Shown here piece by piece: positions 1 to 6,184 of a DNA stretch of 8,161 bases (position 1 is its first letter; each line of letters opens with the position of its first letter). Under the pieces are notes generated by a model, which worked only from the letters and a program-made list of their open reading frames with translations, did not search any database and was not told the DNA's origin. The stretch covers positions 1-8,161 of the forward strand of contig CAIUZX010000172.1 of assembly GCA_903903715.1 (NCBI GenBank), written 5' to 3'. Source of the DNA: an uncultured Caulobacterales bacterium (GTDB taxonomy: Bacteria; Pseudomonadota; Alphaproteobacteria; Caulobacterales; Caulobacteraceae). The position numbers were made by a program, and so were the translations under genes.

Positions 1-918
1 CATGATCCTTCGCAGCACATAGCCGCGCCCTTCATTCGAGGGCGTAACGCCGTCGGCGACGAGAAACGCCGACGCGCGGAGGTGGTCGGCGATGACACGG
101 TGTGACGGCAGGGCGTCGCCGTCCGCCGGCGCGCCCGTCAGAGCGGACGATGCGGCGATAAGGGCGCGAAAGAGATCAACGTCGTAGTTGTTGTGTACGC
201 CCTGGGGAACGGCGGCGATTCGCTCGAGGCCCATGCCCGTATCGATCGAAGGCTTCGGCAGGCTGACCCGCTCATCCGGTGTGATCTGTTCGTATTGCAT
301 GAACACGAGGTTCCAGATCTCGATGAACCGGTCGCCGTCCTCGTCGGGCGAACCGGGTGGCCCCCCTGGGATATTCGCTCCGTGATCGTAGAAGATTTCC
401 GAACAGGGGCCGCAGGGGCCAGTGTCGCCCATCGACCAGAAATTGTCGGTTGTGCCGATTCGGATGATCCGGTCCTCGGACAGACCGGCGATTTTCCTCC
501 AGAGGCCAAACGCTTCATCATCGTCTGCGTAGACGGTGACGAGCAGCTTTTCCTTGGGCAAGCCGAATTCCTGATGGACCAGCGTCCAGGCGTACTCGAT
601 CGCTTCGGGCTTGAAGTAGTCGCCGAAGGAAAAGTTTCCGAGCATCTCGAAGAAGGTATGGTGCCTTGCGGTGTAGCCCACGTTGTCGAGATCGTTATGT
701 TTGCCGCCAGCGCGAACGCACTTCTGTGACGTCGCAGCGCGCGGATAGGGCCGCGTTTCCGCTCCGGTGAAGATGTTCTTGAACGGCACCATTCCAGCGT
801 TCACGAACAGAAGCGTGGGATCGTTCTGAGGGACAAGCGGCGCTGAAGGCGCAACGGTATGACCGCGGCCCGCGAAATAATCGAGGTAAGTCGTACGTAT
901 ATCTTTGAGGCTCGGCAT
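1..918 (-). CDS. alaS: Alanyl-tRNA synthetase, N-terminal part (cut by window edge)
   Basis: This gene attaches alanine to tRNA-Ala in the cytoplasm (class II aminoacyl-tRNA synthetase). Reading the minus strand from ATG at 918-916 gives 306 uninterrupted codons to the window edge. The family is usually about 870-900 residues, so only the catalytic domain and the start of the tRNA-recognition region are here. Visible signatures are the N-terminus MPSLKDIRTTYLDYFAGRGH, FVNAGMVPFK (about 39-48), RAGGKHNDLDNVG (about 69-81), the motif-1 area GNFSFGDYFK (94-103), the motif-2 area GPCGPCSEI (167-175) and motif 3 GMGLER (228-233). The start is supported by GGAG five bases upstream and by family N-terminal alignment. 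It lies 119 bp downstream of recA on the same strand, a common alphaproteobacterial neighbourhood. It may be read through from recA or from its own promoter in the gap. No frameshift is seen. Confidence 0.97.
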   Translation of the reverse strand, partial: MPSLKDIRTTYLDYFAGRGHTVAPSAPLVPQNDPTLLFVNAGMVPFKNIFTGAETRPYPRAATSQKCVRAGGKHNDLDNVGYTARHHTFFEMLGNFSFGDYFKPEAIEYAWTLVHQEFGLPKEKLLVTVYADDDEAFGLWRKIAGLSEDRIIRIGTTDNFWSMGDTGPCGPCSEIFYDHGANIPGGPPGSPDEDGDRFIEIWNLVFMQYEQITPDERVSLPKPSIDTGMGLERIAAVPQGVHNNYDVDLFRALIAASSALTGAPADGDALPSHRVIADHLRASAFLVADGVTPSNEGRGYVLRRIM

Positions 919-939
919 GGCCGCTCCGGTTACCACAGG

Positions 940-1019
940 GACTTGAGCCGTCGTCATATCGAAAAACGCGCGTTTGCAAACCTTCGTTCGACAAACAGGC
1001 GCTCAGCGCGGCTCAAGTC
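940..1019. repeat. Nested inverted repeats in the recA-alaS gap
   Basis: A perfect 11-bp inverted repeat flanks the gap: GACTTGAGCCG (940-950) and CGGCTCAAGTC (1009-1019). Inside lie two overlapping perfect palindromes, AAACGCGCGTTT (964-975) and GTTTGCAAAC (972-981), which share GTTT and so could form alternative, mutually exclusive stems. On the minus strand the first is followed by a short T-run, so it could be a weak end signal for recA. However, the stem is short and a canonical GC-rich terminator is not seen. A weak promoter for alaS is possible here (TTTGCA, 16 bases, TATGAC, at 980-953 on the minus strand). The function is not known; the repeats themselves are directly visible. Confidence 0.6.
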
Positions 1020-1037
1020 ACCCGACGCGGTCAGTCC

Positions 1038-2120
1038 CTATTCGGGCTCCTCCTCGCCCTCGGCGCCCGGCTCCGGAGCCGTCAGAAGCTTGTCGGCGAT
1101 CTTCACAGCATTCTTCCGAACCGCCGCCTCGATATCTTTAGCGATGTCCGGATTCTGTTTCAGAAACTCCCGAACATTCTCCCTTCCCTGCCCGATCCGC
1201 TGGCTGTTGTAGGAGAACCATGAGCCCGACTTCTCCACCAAGCCCGCCTTGACGCCGAGGTCGATGATTTCACCGAGCTTTGATATTCCTTCGCCATACA
1301 TGATGTCGAATTCGACCTCACGGAACGGCGGCGCCACCTTGTTCTTGACGACCTTGACCTTGACGTTGTTGCCGACGACCTCGTCGCGCACCTTGATGGC
1401 GCCGGTCCGACGGATGTCGAGGCGGACAGATGCGTAAAACTTAAGCGCATTGCCGCCGGTCGTCGTCTCGGGATTTCCGTACATGACCCCGATCTTCATG
1501 CGGATCTGATTGATGAAGATGACAATGCATTTGGACTTGGAGATGGAACCGGTCAGCTTGCGCAGGGCCTGGCTCATCAAACGCGCCTGAAGGCCGGGCA
1601 GGCTGTCGCCCATTTCGCCTTCAATTTCTGCGCGCGGCGTCAGCGCCGCGACGGAATCGACGACAATGATGTCGATGGCGTTGGATCTCACCAGAGTGTC
1701 CGTGATCTCAAGCGCCTGTTCGCCATTGTCAGGCTGCGAAACGAGAAGGTCGTCCAGATTGACGCCCAATCGCTGCGCATAGGACGGGTCGAGAGCGTGT
1801 TCGGCGTCAACGAACGCCGCCGTACCGCCACTCTTTTGCACTTCTGCAACGACGTGAAGGGCGAGGGTCGTCTTGCCCGAGCTTTCCGGACCGTAGATCT
1901 CGACCACCCGGCCGCGCGGCAGACCGCCTATGCCGAGCGCAAGATCCAGTCCGAGCGAGCCGGTGGGCACCGACTCGATCTCAACCACCTTGCCCTTGGC
2001 GCCCAGTTTCATCACTGCGCCTTTGCCGAACGCGCGATCGAGCTGAGAAAGCGCTGCTTCGAGCGCCTTTTGCTTGTCTGAATCCGTTTTGGTCACGAGT
2101 CTCAAAGCCGCCTGTGTCAT
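1038..2120 (-). CDS. recA: Recombinase RecA
   Basis: This is the strand-exchange ATPase of homologous recombination. It forms filaments on single-stranded DNA and triggers LexA self-cleavage in the SOS response. The 360-residue protein matches the usual bacterial length (about 350). It shows the N-terminal oligomerisation helix (KALEAALSQLDRAFGKGAVM, 18-37), Walker A GPESSGKTT (77-85), FVDAEHALDP (103-112), Walker B IIVVD (151-155), the L1 area EGEMGD (167-172), the L2 area around MYGNPETTTGGNALK (213-227) and an acidic C-terminal tail ending GAEGEEEPE. The frame stays open 66 codons further upstream, but that extension has no RecA similarity and crosses the promoter. The start is therefore ATG at 2120-2118, with an AAGGA sequence about 11 bases before it. 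All key residues look intact. The gene is probably LexA-controlled from the site at 2212-2226. Confidence 0.99.
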   Translation of the reverse strand: MTQAALRLVTKTDSDKQKALEAALSQLDRAFGKGAVMKLGAKGKVVEIESVPTGSLGLDLALGIGGLPRGRVVEIYGPESSGKTTLALHVVAEVQKSGGTAAFVDAEHALDPSYAQRLGVNLDDLLVSQPDNGEQALEITDTLVRSNAIDIIVVDSVAALTPRAEIEGEMGDSLPGLQARLMSQALRKLTGSISKSKCIVIFINQIRMKIGVMYGNPETTTGGNALKFYASVRLDIRRTGAIKVRDEVVGNNVKVKVVKNKVAPPFREVEFDIMYGEGISKLGEIIDLGVKAGLVEKSGSWFSYNSQRIGQGRENVREFLKQNPDIAKDIEAAVRKNAVKIADKLLTAPEPGAEGEEEPE

Positions 2121-2190
2121 GGAACGCCCGGTCCTTCTGCCACGATTCTCAAACTCCGGACGACAGTCCGCCGACGAGACTCGCAACGAC

Positions 2191-2226
2191 TTTGTACGCT
2201 CTTTGTTCCGAGTTCGCAATATGTTC
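2191..2226 (-). promoter_or_regulatory. recA promoter overlapped by an alphaproteobacterial SOS (LexA) box
   Basis: GTTCGCAATATGTTC at 2212-2226 is an exact GTTC-N7-GTTC direct repeat (GAAC-N7-GAAC on the recA strand), the established LexA operator of Alphaproteobacteria. It lies 92 bp upstream of the recA start. On the recA strand a promoter can be read as TTGCGA (2219-2214), 17 bases, TACAAA (2196-2191). The -35 element then falls inside the LexA box, so bound LexA would block polymerase. A third GTTC at 2205-2208 lies seven bases from the proximal half-site. The LexA box is seen directly; the promoter assignment is inference. Confidence 0.82.
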
Positions 2227-2405
2227 CATTTCAGCGCGCCTGCAGTGCTCAAACACAATAAGCGCGAAAGAGCCGGATTGGCCTTGAGTTTGCAGGGTGG
2301 GCCTAACCGCCGGTCCATGCTGCTCAGGATGTTCTAGATCTCCATGTCCGCCGCCACTTCACACCATCAAAGTCTGGTCTTTCTGGGACCCAAGTTTTCC
2401 CCTCA

Positions 2406-2439
2406 GGCGCCAATGCGACACAGCGCGATGACTGGCGCC
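2406..2439 (+). repeat. Short inverted repeat in the leader of the gene at 2463
   Basis: GGCGCCA (2406-2412) and TGGCGCC (2433-2439) are perfect inverted copies separated by 20 bases. They end 12 bases before the AGAGG ribosome-binding sequence (2451-2455). They could be a protein operator or a weak leader hairpin, or chance in GC-rich DNA. No T-run follows, so this is not a terminator. Confidence 0.3.
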
Positions 2440-2462
2440 GAGCGCACGCGAGAGGTGCGGAC

Positions 2463-3299
2463 GTGAGCACAGCGCGAGCGCAGCCCTTCTCGATCAACGT
2501 CATCGACGACGTGAAGCCATTCGACGCGCCGCGCCCGGCGCGCAAACCCCGGACGCGATCGAAGATCGCGGACCCTTCGACCCATCGAAAGTCGTCCGTA
2601 CAACCCCAGATCAAAGATGAGGCTCGCCCCAAGGTTCTGCCGCAAGCCGCCGCCCCGAAGCGCACGGCTCATTATGCTTTGCGACTCGAACCGATCACTC
2701 TGGGACCCGCGTCAGGGCCGGCCCCGAAGAGCGAACCCTCCCCGAAAGTGACTGGTCCAACGTCGGGACGGCCCGACGTGATCTCGCAACTCAGCGCACT
2801 GGTCCGTCCGGTCACAATTGCGGCGGAACGCCGGCAGGCGATCATCTATTGCGCCGTGGCGTTTGCCATCAGTCTCGGCGTGATATTCGCTGCGCTACAC
2901 GGGGCCGTCGGTTTGCGCGAGGAGGCTGACGCGCGAATGGCAAGGATTGAGCGCCAGATTGCGATTCGAACCCATAATGTCGCCGTGCGGGCGCGGGATG
3001 TCAGCGAGGCCCACGCCATCGACAACACCGACATGGGATCCCGCGATCTTGACCGCGTCCTCGCCGATCTGGGCTGGACCGAGGCTGCAAAGTCGCCGGA
3101 AGCGCAGCTTCGCAACTGGAGCTGGTCGCCTGATCAATTTACCGCTGATGCGAACCGCGCCGCGGCCTTCTCCGGCGCCGATCGCCCAGTGCGACGCCGC
3201 GCGGGCCCTGCAAAGCGCGGTGTATGGTCCTTTACCATCACTCAGGCGGCCCCCAACCGAATGAGCGCCATCGCGACTTCGGTCCCCAGGAGCCGGTGA
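2463..3299 (+). CDS. Bitopic membrane protein, GspL/PilN-like assembly-platform protein (tentative)
   Basis: A 278-residue protein of unproven function. Residues 1-120 are hydrophilic, rich in Pro, Arg, Lys and Ala, probably disordered and cytoplasmic. One strong membrane segment follows (about 126-149, IIYCAVAFAISLGVIFAALH), then a charged helical stretch (151-185) and a small domain with DLDRVLADLGWTEAAKSP (195-212) and KRGVWSFTIT (251-260). One membrane helix, then a coiled coil, then a small extracytoplasmic domain is the layout of PilN and of the membrane-proximal half of GspL. The two following genes fit GspM/PilO and GspC/GspN, which strengthens the reading. The actin-like cytoplasmic domain of full GspL is absent. 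The start is GTG at 2463 with AGAGG seven bases upstream. The stop overlaps the next start (TGATG). Without alignment the family call remains an inference; the membrane topology is much safer. Confidence 0.6.
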   Translation: MSTARAQPFSINVIDDVKPFDAPRPARKPRTRSKIADPSTHRKSSVQPQIKDEARPKVLPQAAAPKRTAHYALRLEPITLGPASGPAPKSEPSPKVTGPTSGRPDVISQLSALVRPVTIAAERRQAIIYCAVAFAISLGVIFAALHGAVGLREEADARMARIERQIAIRTHNVAVRARDVSEAHAIDNTDMGSRDLDRVLADLGWTEAAKSPEAQLRNWSWSPDQFTADANRAAAFSGADRPVRRRAGPAKRGVWSFTITQAAPNRMSAIATSVPRSR

Positions 3300-3820
3300 T
3301 GACTTTGCTGGACCCTCGCAGAAGCCCCTTGTCCTACAGCGTCGCCGTGGGCGTCGCGCTAATCTCAACCATTCTGACCTTCGGCGGCCTCTCGGGTCTG
3401 GCCGAACCCGCCAGGCTGGATCCGAGATGGGCGGATGCGCAACGGGACCTTAAGCTGCTGCATCGGGCCGAGCACAAGTCACCCGCCGGCGACGCCCTGC
3501 CTGCTGGAACGCTGTGCCGATCCGACCCGGCGATCGCCGCGGAATCTCTCAGGTCACGCCTCAACGCTCTTACATCGGTTCGGATCAAGTCCGTATTCGT
3601 GGCTGTAGAGCCGCCGAGACCGAACGCGCCGGATTTCACGCCGATCGTATTTCGACTGGAGGTCCTCGCCCCCTACCCCGAGGTGACGCGCACTTTGGGA
3701 GAGCTTGCGCGTCTACGCCCCGTCGTCTTCGCAGACAAGGTCGATATCTCGACCGAAGGCCCGGCAACCGCCCTCAAACTGAAGGGAGAAATCCTTTGCG
3801 CGACCCACGCCTCATCCTGA
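3299..3820 (+). CDS. Bitopic membrane protein, GspM/PilO-like (tentative)
   Basis: A 173-residue protein with a short basic N-terminus, one membrane helix (about 13-34, YSVAVGVALISTILTFGGLS) and a probable periplasmic domain. The C-terminal pattern IVFRLEVLAPYPEVTRTLGELARLRPVVFADKVDI, then LKLKGEILC (117-167), reads as strand-helix-strand-strand. It has the 'PYP..T..LGELARL' style helix typical of the ferredoxin-like domain in GspM and PilO, which dimerises with GspL or PilN. Two cysteines (73 and 167) lie in the predicted periplasmic part and could form a disulfide. The start is ATG at 3299, overlapping the previous stop by one base, with AGGAG just upstream; the frame is open further 5' but that part lies inside the preceding gene. 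It overlaps the next gene by 25 bp, so the three are probably one coupled operon. Family placement is by pattern and context only. Confidence 0.62.
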   Translation: MTLLDPRRSPLSYSVAVGVALISTILTFGGLSGLAEPARLDPRWADAQRDLKLLHRAEHKSPAGDALPAGTLCRSDPAIAAESLRSRLNALTSVRIKSVFVAVEPPRPNAPDFTPIVFRLEVLAPYPEVTRTLGELARLRPVVFADKVDISTEGPATALKLKGEILCATHASS

Positions 3821-4101
3821 TCGTTGGCGCAGCGCCCCTGGGTATGGTCATCGGCGCCGCGACCTGGCTGATGGTCGGGGGCGCGACGCCAGCAACACGA
3901 CGCCTGGCGGATCTCGAAGTCAATCTCGGGCAGGCGCCTGCGGCCAGCCCCCTCAGACGGGCGCCGAGCGGAGCTCAGGCGGCCTTCCTCGCGCCCCGTC
4001 CGTTGTTCTTGACCGAAACAGCCTCGGCGACTTCCTCTGCTCGCAGCCCCGCAAGGCCACCAAAAGCGCAAAGCCCGCAGATGATACTCGCGGAGAGATA
4101 A
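3796..4101 (+). CDS. Short single-pass membrane protein, GspC/GspN-like N-terminal piece (tentative)
   Basis: A 101-residue protein with an N-terminal membrane helix (about 6-28, LILIVGAAPLGMVIGAATWL), then a Pro/Ala-rich segment containing ATRRLADLEVNL (33-44) and PRPLF (67-71). The chosen start is TTG at 3796: GGGAG lies seven bases upstream, whereas the first in-frame ATG (3844) would cut the membrane helix in two. A helix, a linker and an 'RPLF'-type motif are what one sees at the front of short GspC/GspN-like proteins. Those normally continue into a small beta-rich HR domain, which is missing here: the protein stops about 30 residues after the motif. It may be a genuinely short variant or a 3'-truncated gene. 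It ends 23 bp from the convergent virB11 stop, with no terminator hairpin visible between them. Confidence 0.5.
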   Translation: MRDPRLILIVGAAPLGMVIGAATWLMVGGATPATRRLADLEVNLGQAPAASPLRRAPSGAQAAFLAPRPLFLTETASATSSARSPARPPKAQSPQMILAER

Positions 4102-4124
4102 GTGCCGTGGGTTCGCTCGGTTGA

Positions 4125-5096
4125 TCAGGTGAAGCGGATCTCGGTGATCTCGCGCACGCCGTTGATGCGCTTCAGTTGGACGACGATATCGATAACCTGC
4201 CGCGCGTAGGTCCGAACCGCCTCCCAGCCGACATCGACGCCGGACAACAGCGCCAGCATCGCGATCTGATCAATCGCGCCGTCCGGACTATCGGCATGCA
4301 ACGTGGTGATCGAGCCCGGATGGCCGGTGTTCACGGCGCGGAGAAAGGCGAAGGCCTCCCGGCCGCGCAGTTCTCCCAACATGATCCTGTCAGGACGCAT
4401 GCGCAACGCCGCCTGGAGCAGATCCTCCGTGTCGACGCGCGCCTCGCCAGCGTCGCCCCGCACCGCGATCAACCCAACCGCATTCGGCTGAAGCAGGCGG
4501 ATTTCCGGCGCATCCTCGATGACGATGAGACGCTCGGCCGGGTCGATTTCCTTCACCAGCGCGTTCAGCAACGTGGTCTTGCCTGACGATGTTCCGCCGG
4601 ACAGCACGATGGTCTTGCGCTGACGCACGGCGGTTCGCAAAAAGCCTTCGGTGTCCCCCGCATGGGCGAGGGCCTTTAGCTCGGACATCGGGTCTTTTTC
4701 AGCCGCCGACGTCAGGCTGCGCGCCGACAGCGCCCCCCTTCGAGCGAGCTCGGCCAGGGAAAGATCAGAAAGACTGTGTTTGCGAAGCGCCAGAGCGTAG
4801 CCCGCACGTGTCGCCGGCGGCCCGACGATCTGCACCCGGGCGCCGTCAGGCAGGCTGGCCGACAGCAGGGGTTGCTCGCGGTTCACGCCCTGACTGCTCA
4901 CGGCGGCAATCTGGCGCGCAAGCCGGGACAGGGTGACCGCGGTCAGATCCGGCGCGTCCTGTCGCAGGGTTACGCCACCCGTGGTCTCGATCCACACTTC
5001 TCCGGGACGATTGACCCAGATGTCGGTGACGTCATCGCGATCGAGCCACGGAGACAGCGGAGCGAGGTAGCTGGCGAGATAAACACCCGTCGTCAC
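4125..5096 (-). CDS. virB11: Type IV secretion hexameric ATPase VirB11
   Basis: A cytoplasmic ATPase at the inner face of the type IV secretion channel, of the VirB11/PilT/GspE secretion-ATPase superfamily, that powers pilus assembly or substrate transfer. The protein has 323 residues, a normal length. The N-terminal domain carries DVTDIWVNRPGEVWIE (22-37). The C-terminal domain carries Walker A GGTSSGKT (167-174), the Asp box LIVIEDAPEI (190-199), Walker B RIMLGELRGREAF (237-249) and the His box TGHPGSITTLHAD (257-269). All catalytic motifs look intact. The start is GTG at 5096-5094, overlapping the virB10 stop as GTGA with GAGG a few bases upstream, so it is translationally coupled and last in the visible operon. 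It ends 23 bp from the convergent small gene at 3796-4101. Confidence 0.97.
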   Translation of the reverse strand: MTTGVYLASYLAPLSPWLDRDDVTDIWVNRPGEVWIETTGGVTLRQDAPDLTAVTLSRLARQIAAVSSQGVNREQPLLSASLPDGARVQIVGPPATRAGYALALRKHSLSDLSLAELARRGALSARSLTSAAEKDPMSELKALAHAGDTEGFLRTAVRQRKTIVLSGGTSSGKTTLLNALVKEIDPAERLIVIEDAPEIRLLQPNAVGLIAVRGDAGEARVDTEDLLQAALRMRPDRIMLGELRGREAFAFLRAVNTGHPGSITTLHADSPDGAIDQIAMLALLSGVDVGWEAVRTYARQVIDIVVQLKRINGVREITEIRFT

Positions 5097-6184
5097 GGCG
5101 CCCGCCTCATAACACTGGAGAAGTCGAGGTCCCGAGCGATGAAAACCCGTATCGGCGCACCCTGCGGCACGGAAATCGTGTCAGGGATGTCGATCTGCTT
5201 CTGCAGAGCGATCGAAGCGACATTGGTCGCCTGCTGCGGGGAGCCGATCACGATCGCTGTGTTCCCACCGCTCTTGTTGCTGGATAAGGCGTCGAGACCC
5301 GCTGAAAGCACAGAGAGCATGATCGAAGAGCCGAAGCGCTGGAAGAAGTGCGTGTTCGTCTCACCTTCCAATCCGCCGCGCCCCAGGCGGTCGGCGCCGG
5401 GAGAGCCGATATCCACCGAAACACCGGCCGGCGTGATCAGTCGGGACCAGACCACGAACGCCCGTGACTGACCATTCGCGACGCCGCTTTTGTACTGCCC
5501 GATCAGCTTGGCGCCGCGAGGGATCAGGACCGTGGAGCCGTCGAAGCCCCGCACGTCGCGACTGACAACGGCGCGGACAAATCCTGGCAGGTCGGAGTTG
5601 ATGGCCGTCTCAAGGATCGCTGGCACAACTGTGCCTTGAGGCGCGATGAGAGCCGTGTCGGAAAGACGCGACGCAAGCACGGTATCCGCCGTCGATTGGC
5701 TGACGCGCTCGGAGAAGCGGTCCTCAGCGGACATCTTGGCGTCTTGCCCGGCGGGCGGTTTGGCTGCCGGCGCCTGACCGGCGGCGGAGGCGGCTGGAGG
5801 CGCTCCGTCCGGCGGACCGATATCGACGATCATTGCCGGCGCATGCAACCTCGCGGAAAGATCCCCGGCGCTCGCTTCCGGCGACGGAACGGTAGCCGGT
5901 GCAGGCTCTATCGGCGCAGCGGCCGGCGGTGCGGGAGCCGGCGCGGTAGGCGCCGCCGCCATCGGTGGGGCGGGACGGATCGTGACCTGGGCGCGCGCGA
6001 GCCGATCCTTGGACAGAGAGGAGAACACGAAAACGCCGATCAGAGCGATCGCAACGACGCCAGCGTAGAACCCGAAGGGGCGGTCGGGGGCTTTCACTTT
6101 GGGCTTGCGGGACTGCGCGCTTTTCAGGACCGGACTGAGCCCGTCGTCCGCCGCCTGACCTTTCGGAGGCTCGGGAAGGCTCAT
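5093..6184 (-). CDS. virB10: Type IV secretion core protein VirB10 (TrbI family)
   Basis: VirB10 spans from the inner to the outer membrane in the type IV secretion core complex and passes on energy from the ATPases. The 363 residues show a short cytoplasmic N-terminus, one membrane helix (about 38-57, FYAGVVAIALIGVFVFSS), a Pro/Ala-rich periplasmic linker (about 70-145) and the conserved C-terminal beta-barrel domain. That domain carries VPAILETAINSDLPGFVRAVVSRDV (187-211), STVLIPRGAKLIGQY (217-231), GRGGLEGETNTHFFQRFG (268-285) and PQGAPIRVFIARDLDFS (340-356). There are no cysteines. The start ATG (6184) overlaps the virB9 stop as ATGA, with AAAGGAG seven bases upstream, a strong site that should give high VirB10 synthesis. 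The length is at the short end of, but within, the family range. Confidence 0.97.
   Translation of the reverse strand: MSLPEPPKGQAADDGLSPVLKSAQSRKPKVKAPDRPFGFYAGVVAIALIGVFVFSSLSKDRLARAQVTIRPAPPMAAAPTAPAPAPPAAAPIEPAPATVPSPEASAGDLSARLHAPAMIVDIGPPDGAPPAASAAGQAPAAKPPAGQDAKMSAEDRFSERVSQSTADTVLASRLSDTALIAPQGTVVPAILETAINSDLPGFVRAVVSRDVRGFDGSTVLIPRGAKLIGQYKSGVANGQSRAFVVWSRLITPAGVSVDIGSPGADRLGRGGLEGETNTHFFQRFGSSIMLSVLSAGLDALSSNKSGGNTAIVIGSPQQATNVASIALQKQIDIPDTISVPQGAPIRVFIARDLDFSSVMRRAP

Larger units (their letters stand above)
2121..2462. other. Divergent intergenic region between recA and the platform-like operon
   Basis: This 342-bp stretch holds the recA leader, promoter and SOS box (2191-2226). 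In its right half it must hold the promoter of the plus-strand gene at 2463. I see no convincing sigma-70 style -35/-10 pair for that gene, no RNA gene and no long repeat. The only structure in the right part is a 7-bp inverted repeat (2406-2439). Open frames crossing this region have no recognisable protein features and are taken as chance. Confidence 0.6.

Noticed and set aside
193..729. A 178-codon plus-strand open frame opposite alaS
   Set aside because: It lies exactly codon-on-codon antisense to alaS, a typical shadow in GC-rich coding DNA, and its product has no recognisable features.
1001..1011. GCGC-TGA-GCGC as the recA terminator
   Set aside because: The stem is only four base pairs with a three-base loop, and no T-run follows directly on the recA strand.
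919..1037. T-box or other riboswitch upstream of alaS
   Set aside because: The gap is only 119 bp, lacks the T-box sequence and a clear terminator, and T-boxes are rare in Proteobacteria.
2212..2226. SOS control of the plus-strand platform-like operon by the same LexA box
   Set aside because: The box is about 237 bp upstream of that gene and sits precisely on the recA promoter. No plus-strand promoter overlaps it.
2121..2318. A 66-codon in-frame N-terminal extension of RecA
   Set aside because: It has no RecA-like sequence, crosses the SOS box and promoter, and would make the protein about 70 residues longer than the family. The ATG at 2120 gives a normal-length RecA.
2324..2672. Minus-strand open frames across the divergent region and start of the gene at 2463
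   Set aside because: They overlap a better-supported plus-strand gene with a good ribosome-binding site, and their translations are Arg-rich without domains.
4776..5471. A 231-codon plus-strand open frame opposite virB10 and virB11
   Set aside because: It runs antisense across two well-supported genes, and the Arg/Pro/Ala-rich translation looks like a shadow.
5870..5975. GC-rich repeated stretch inside virB10 as a DNA repeat array
   Set aside because: It encodes the Pro/Ala-rich linker typical of VirB10. The repetition comes from biased codons, with no regular repeat unit.
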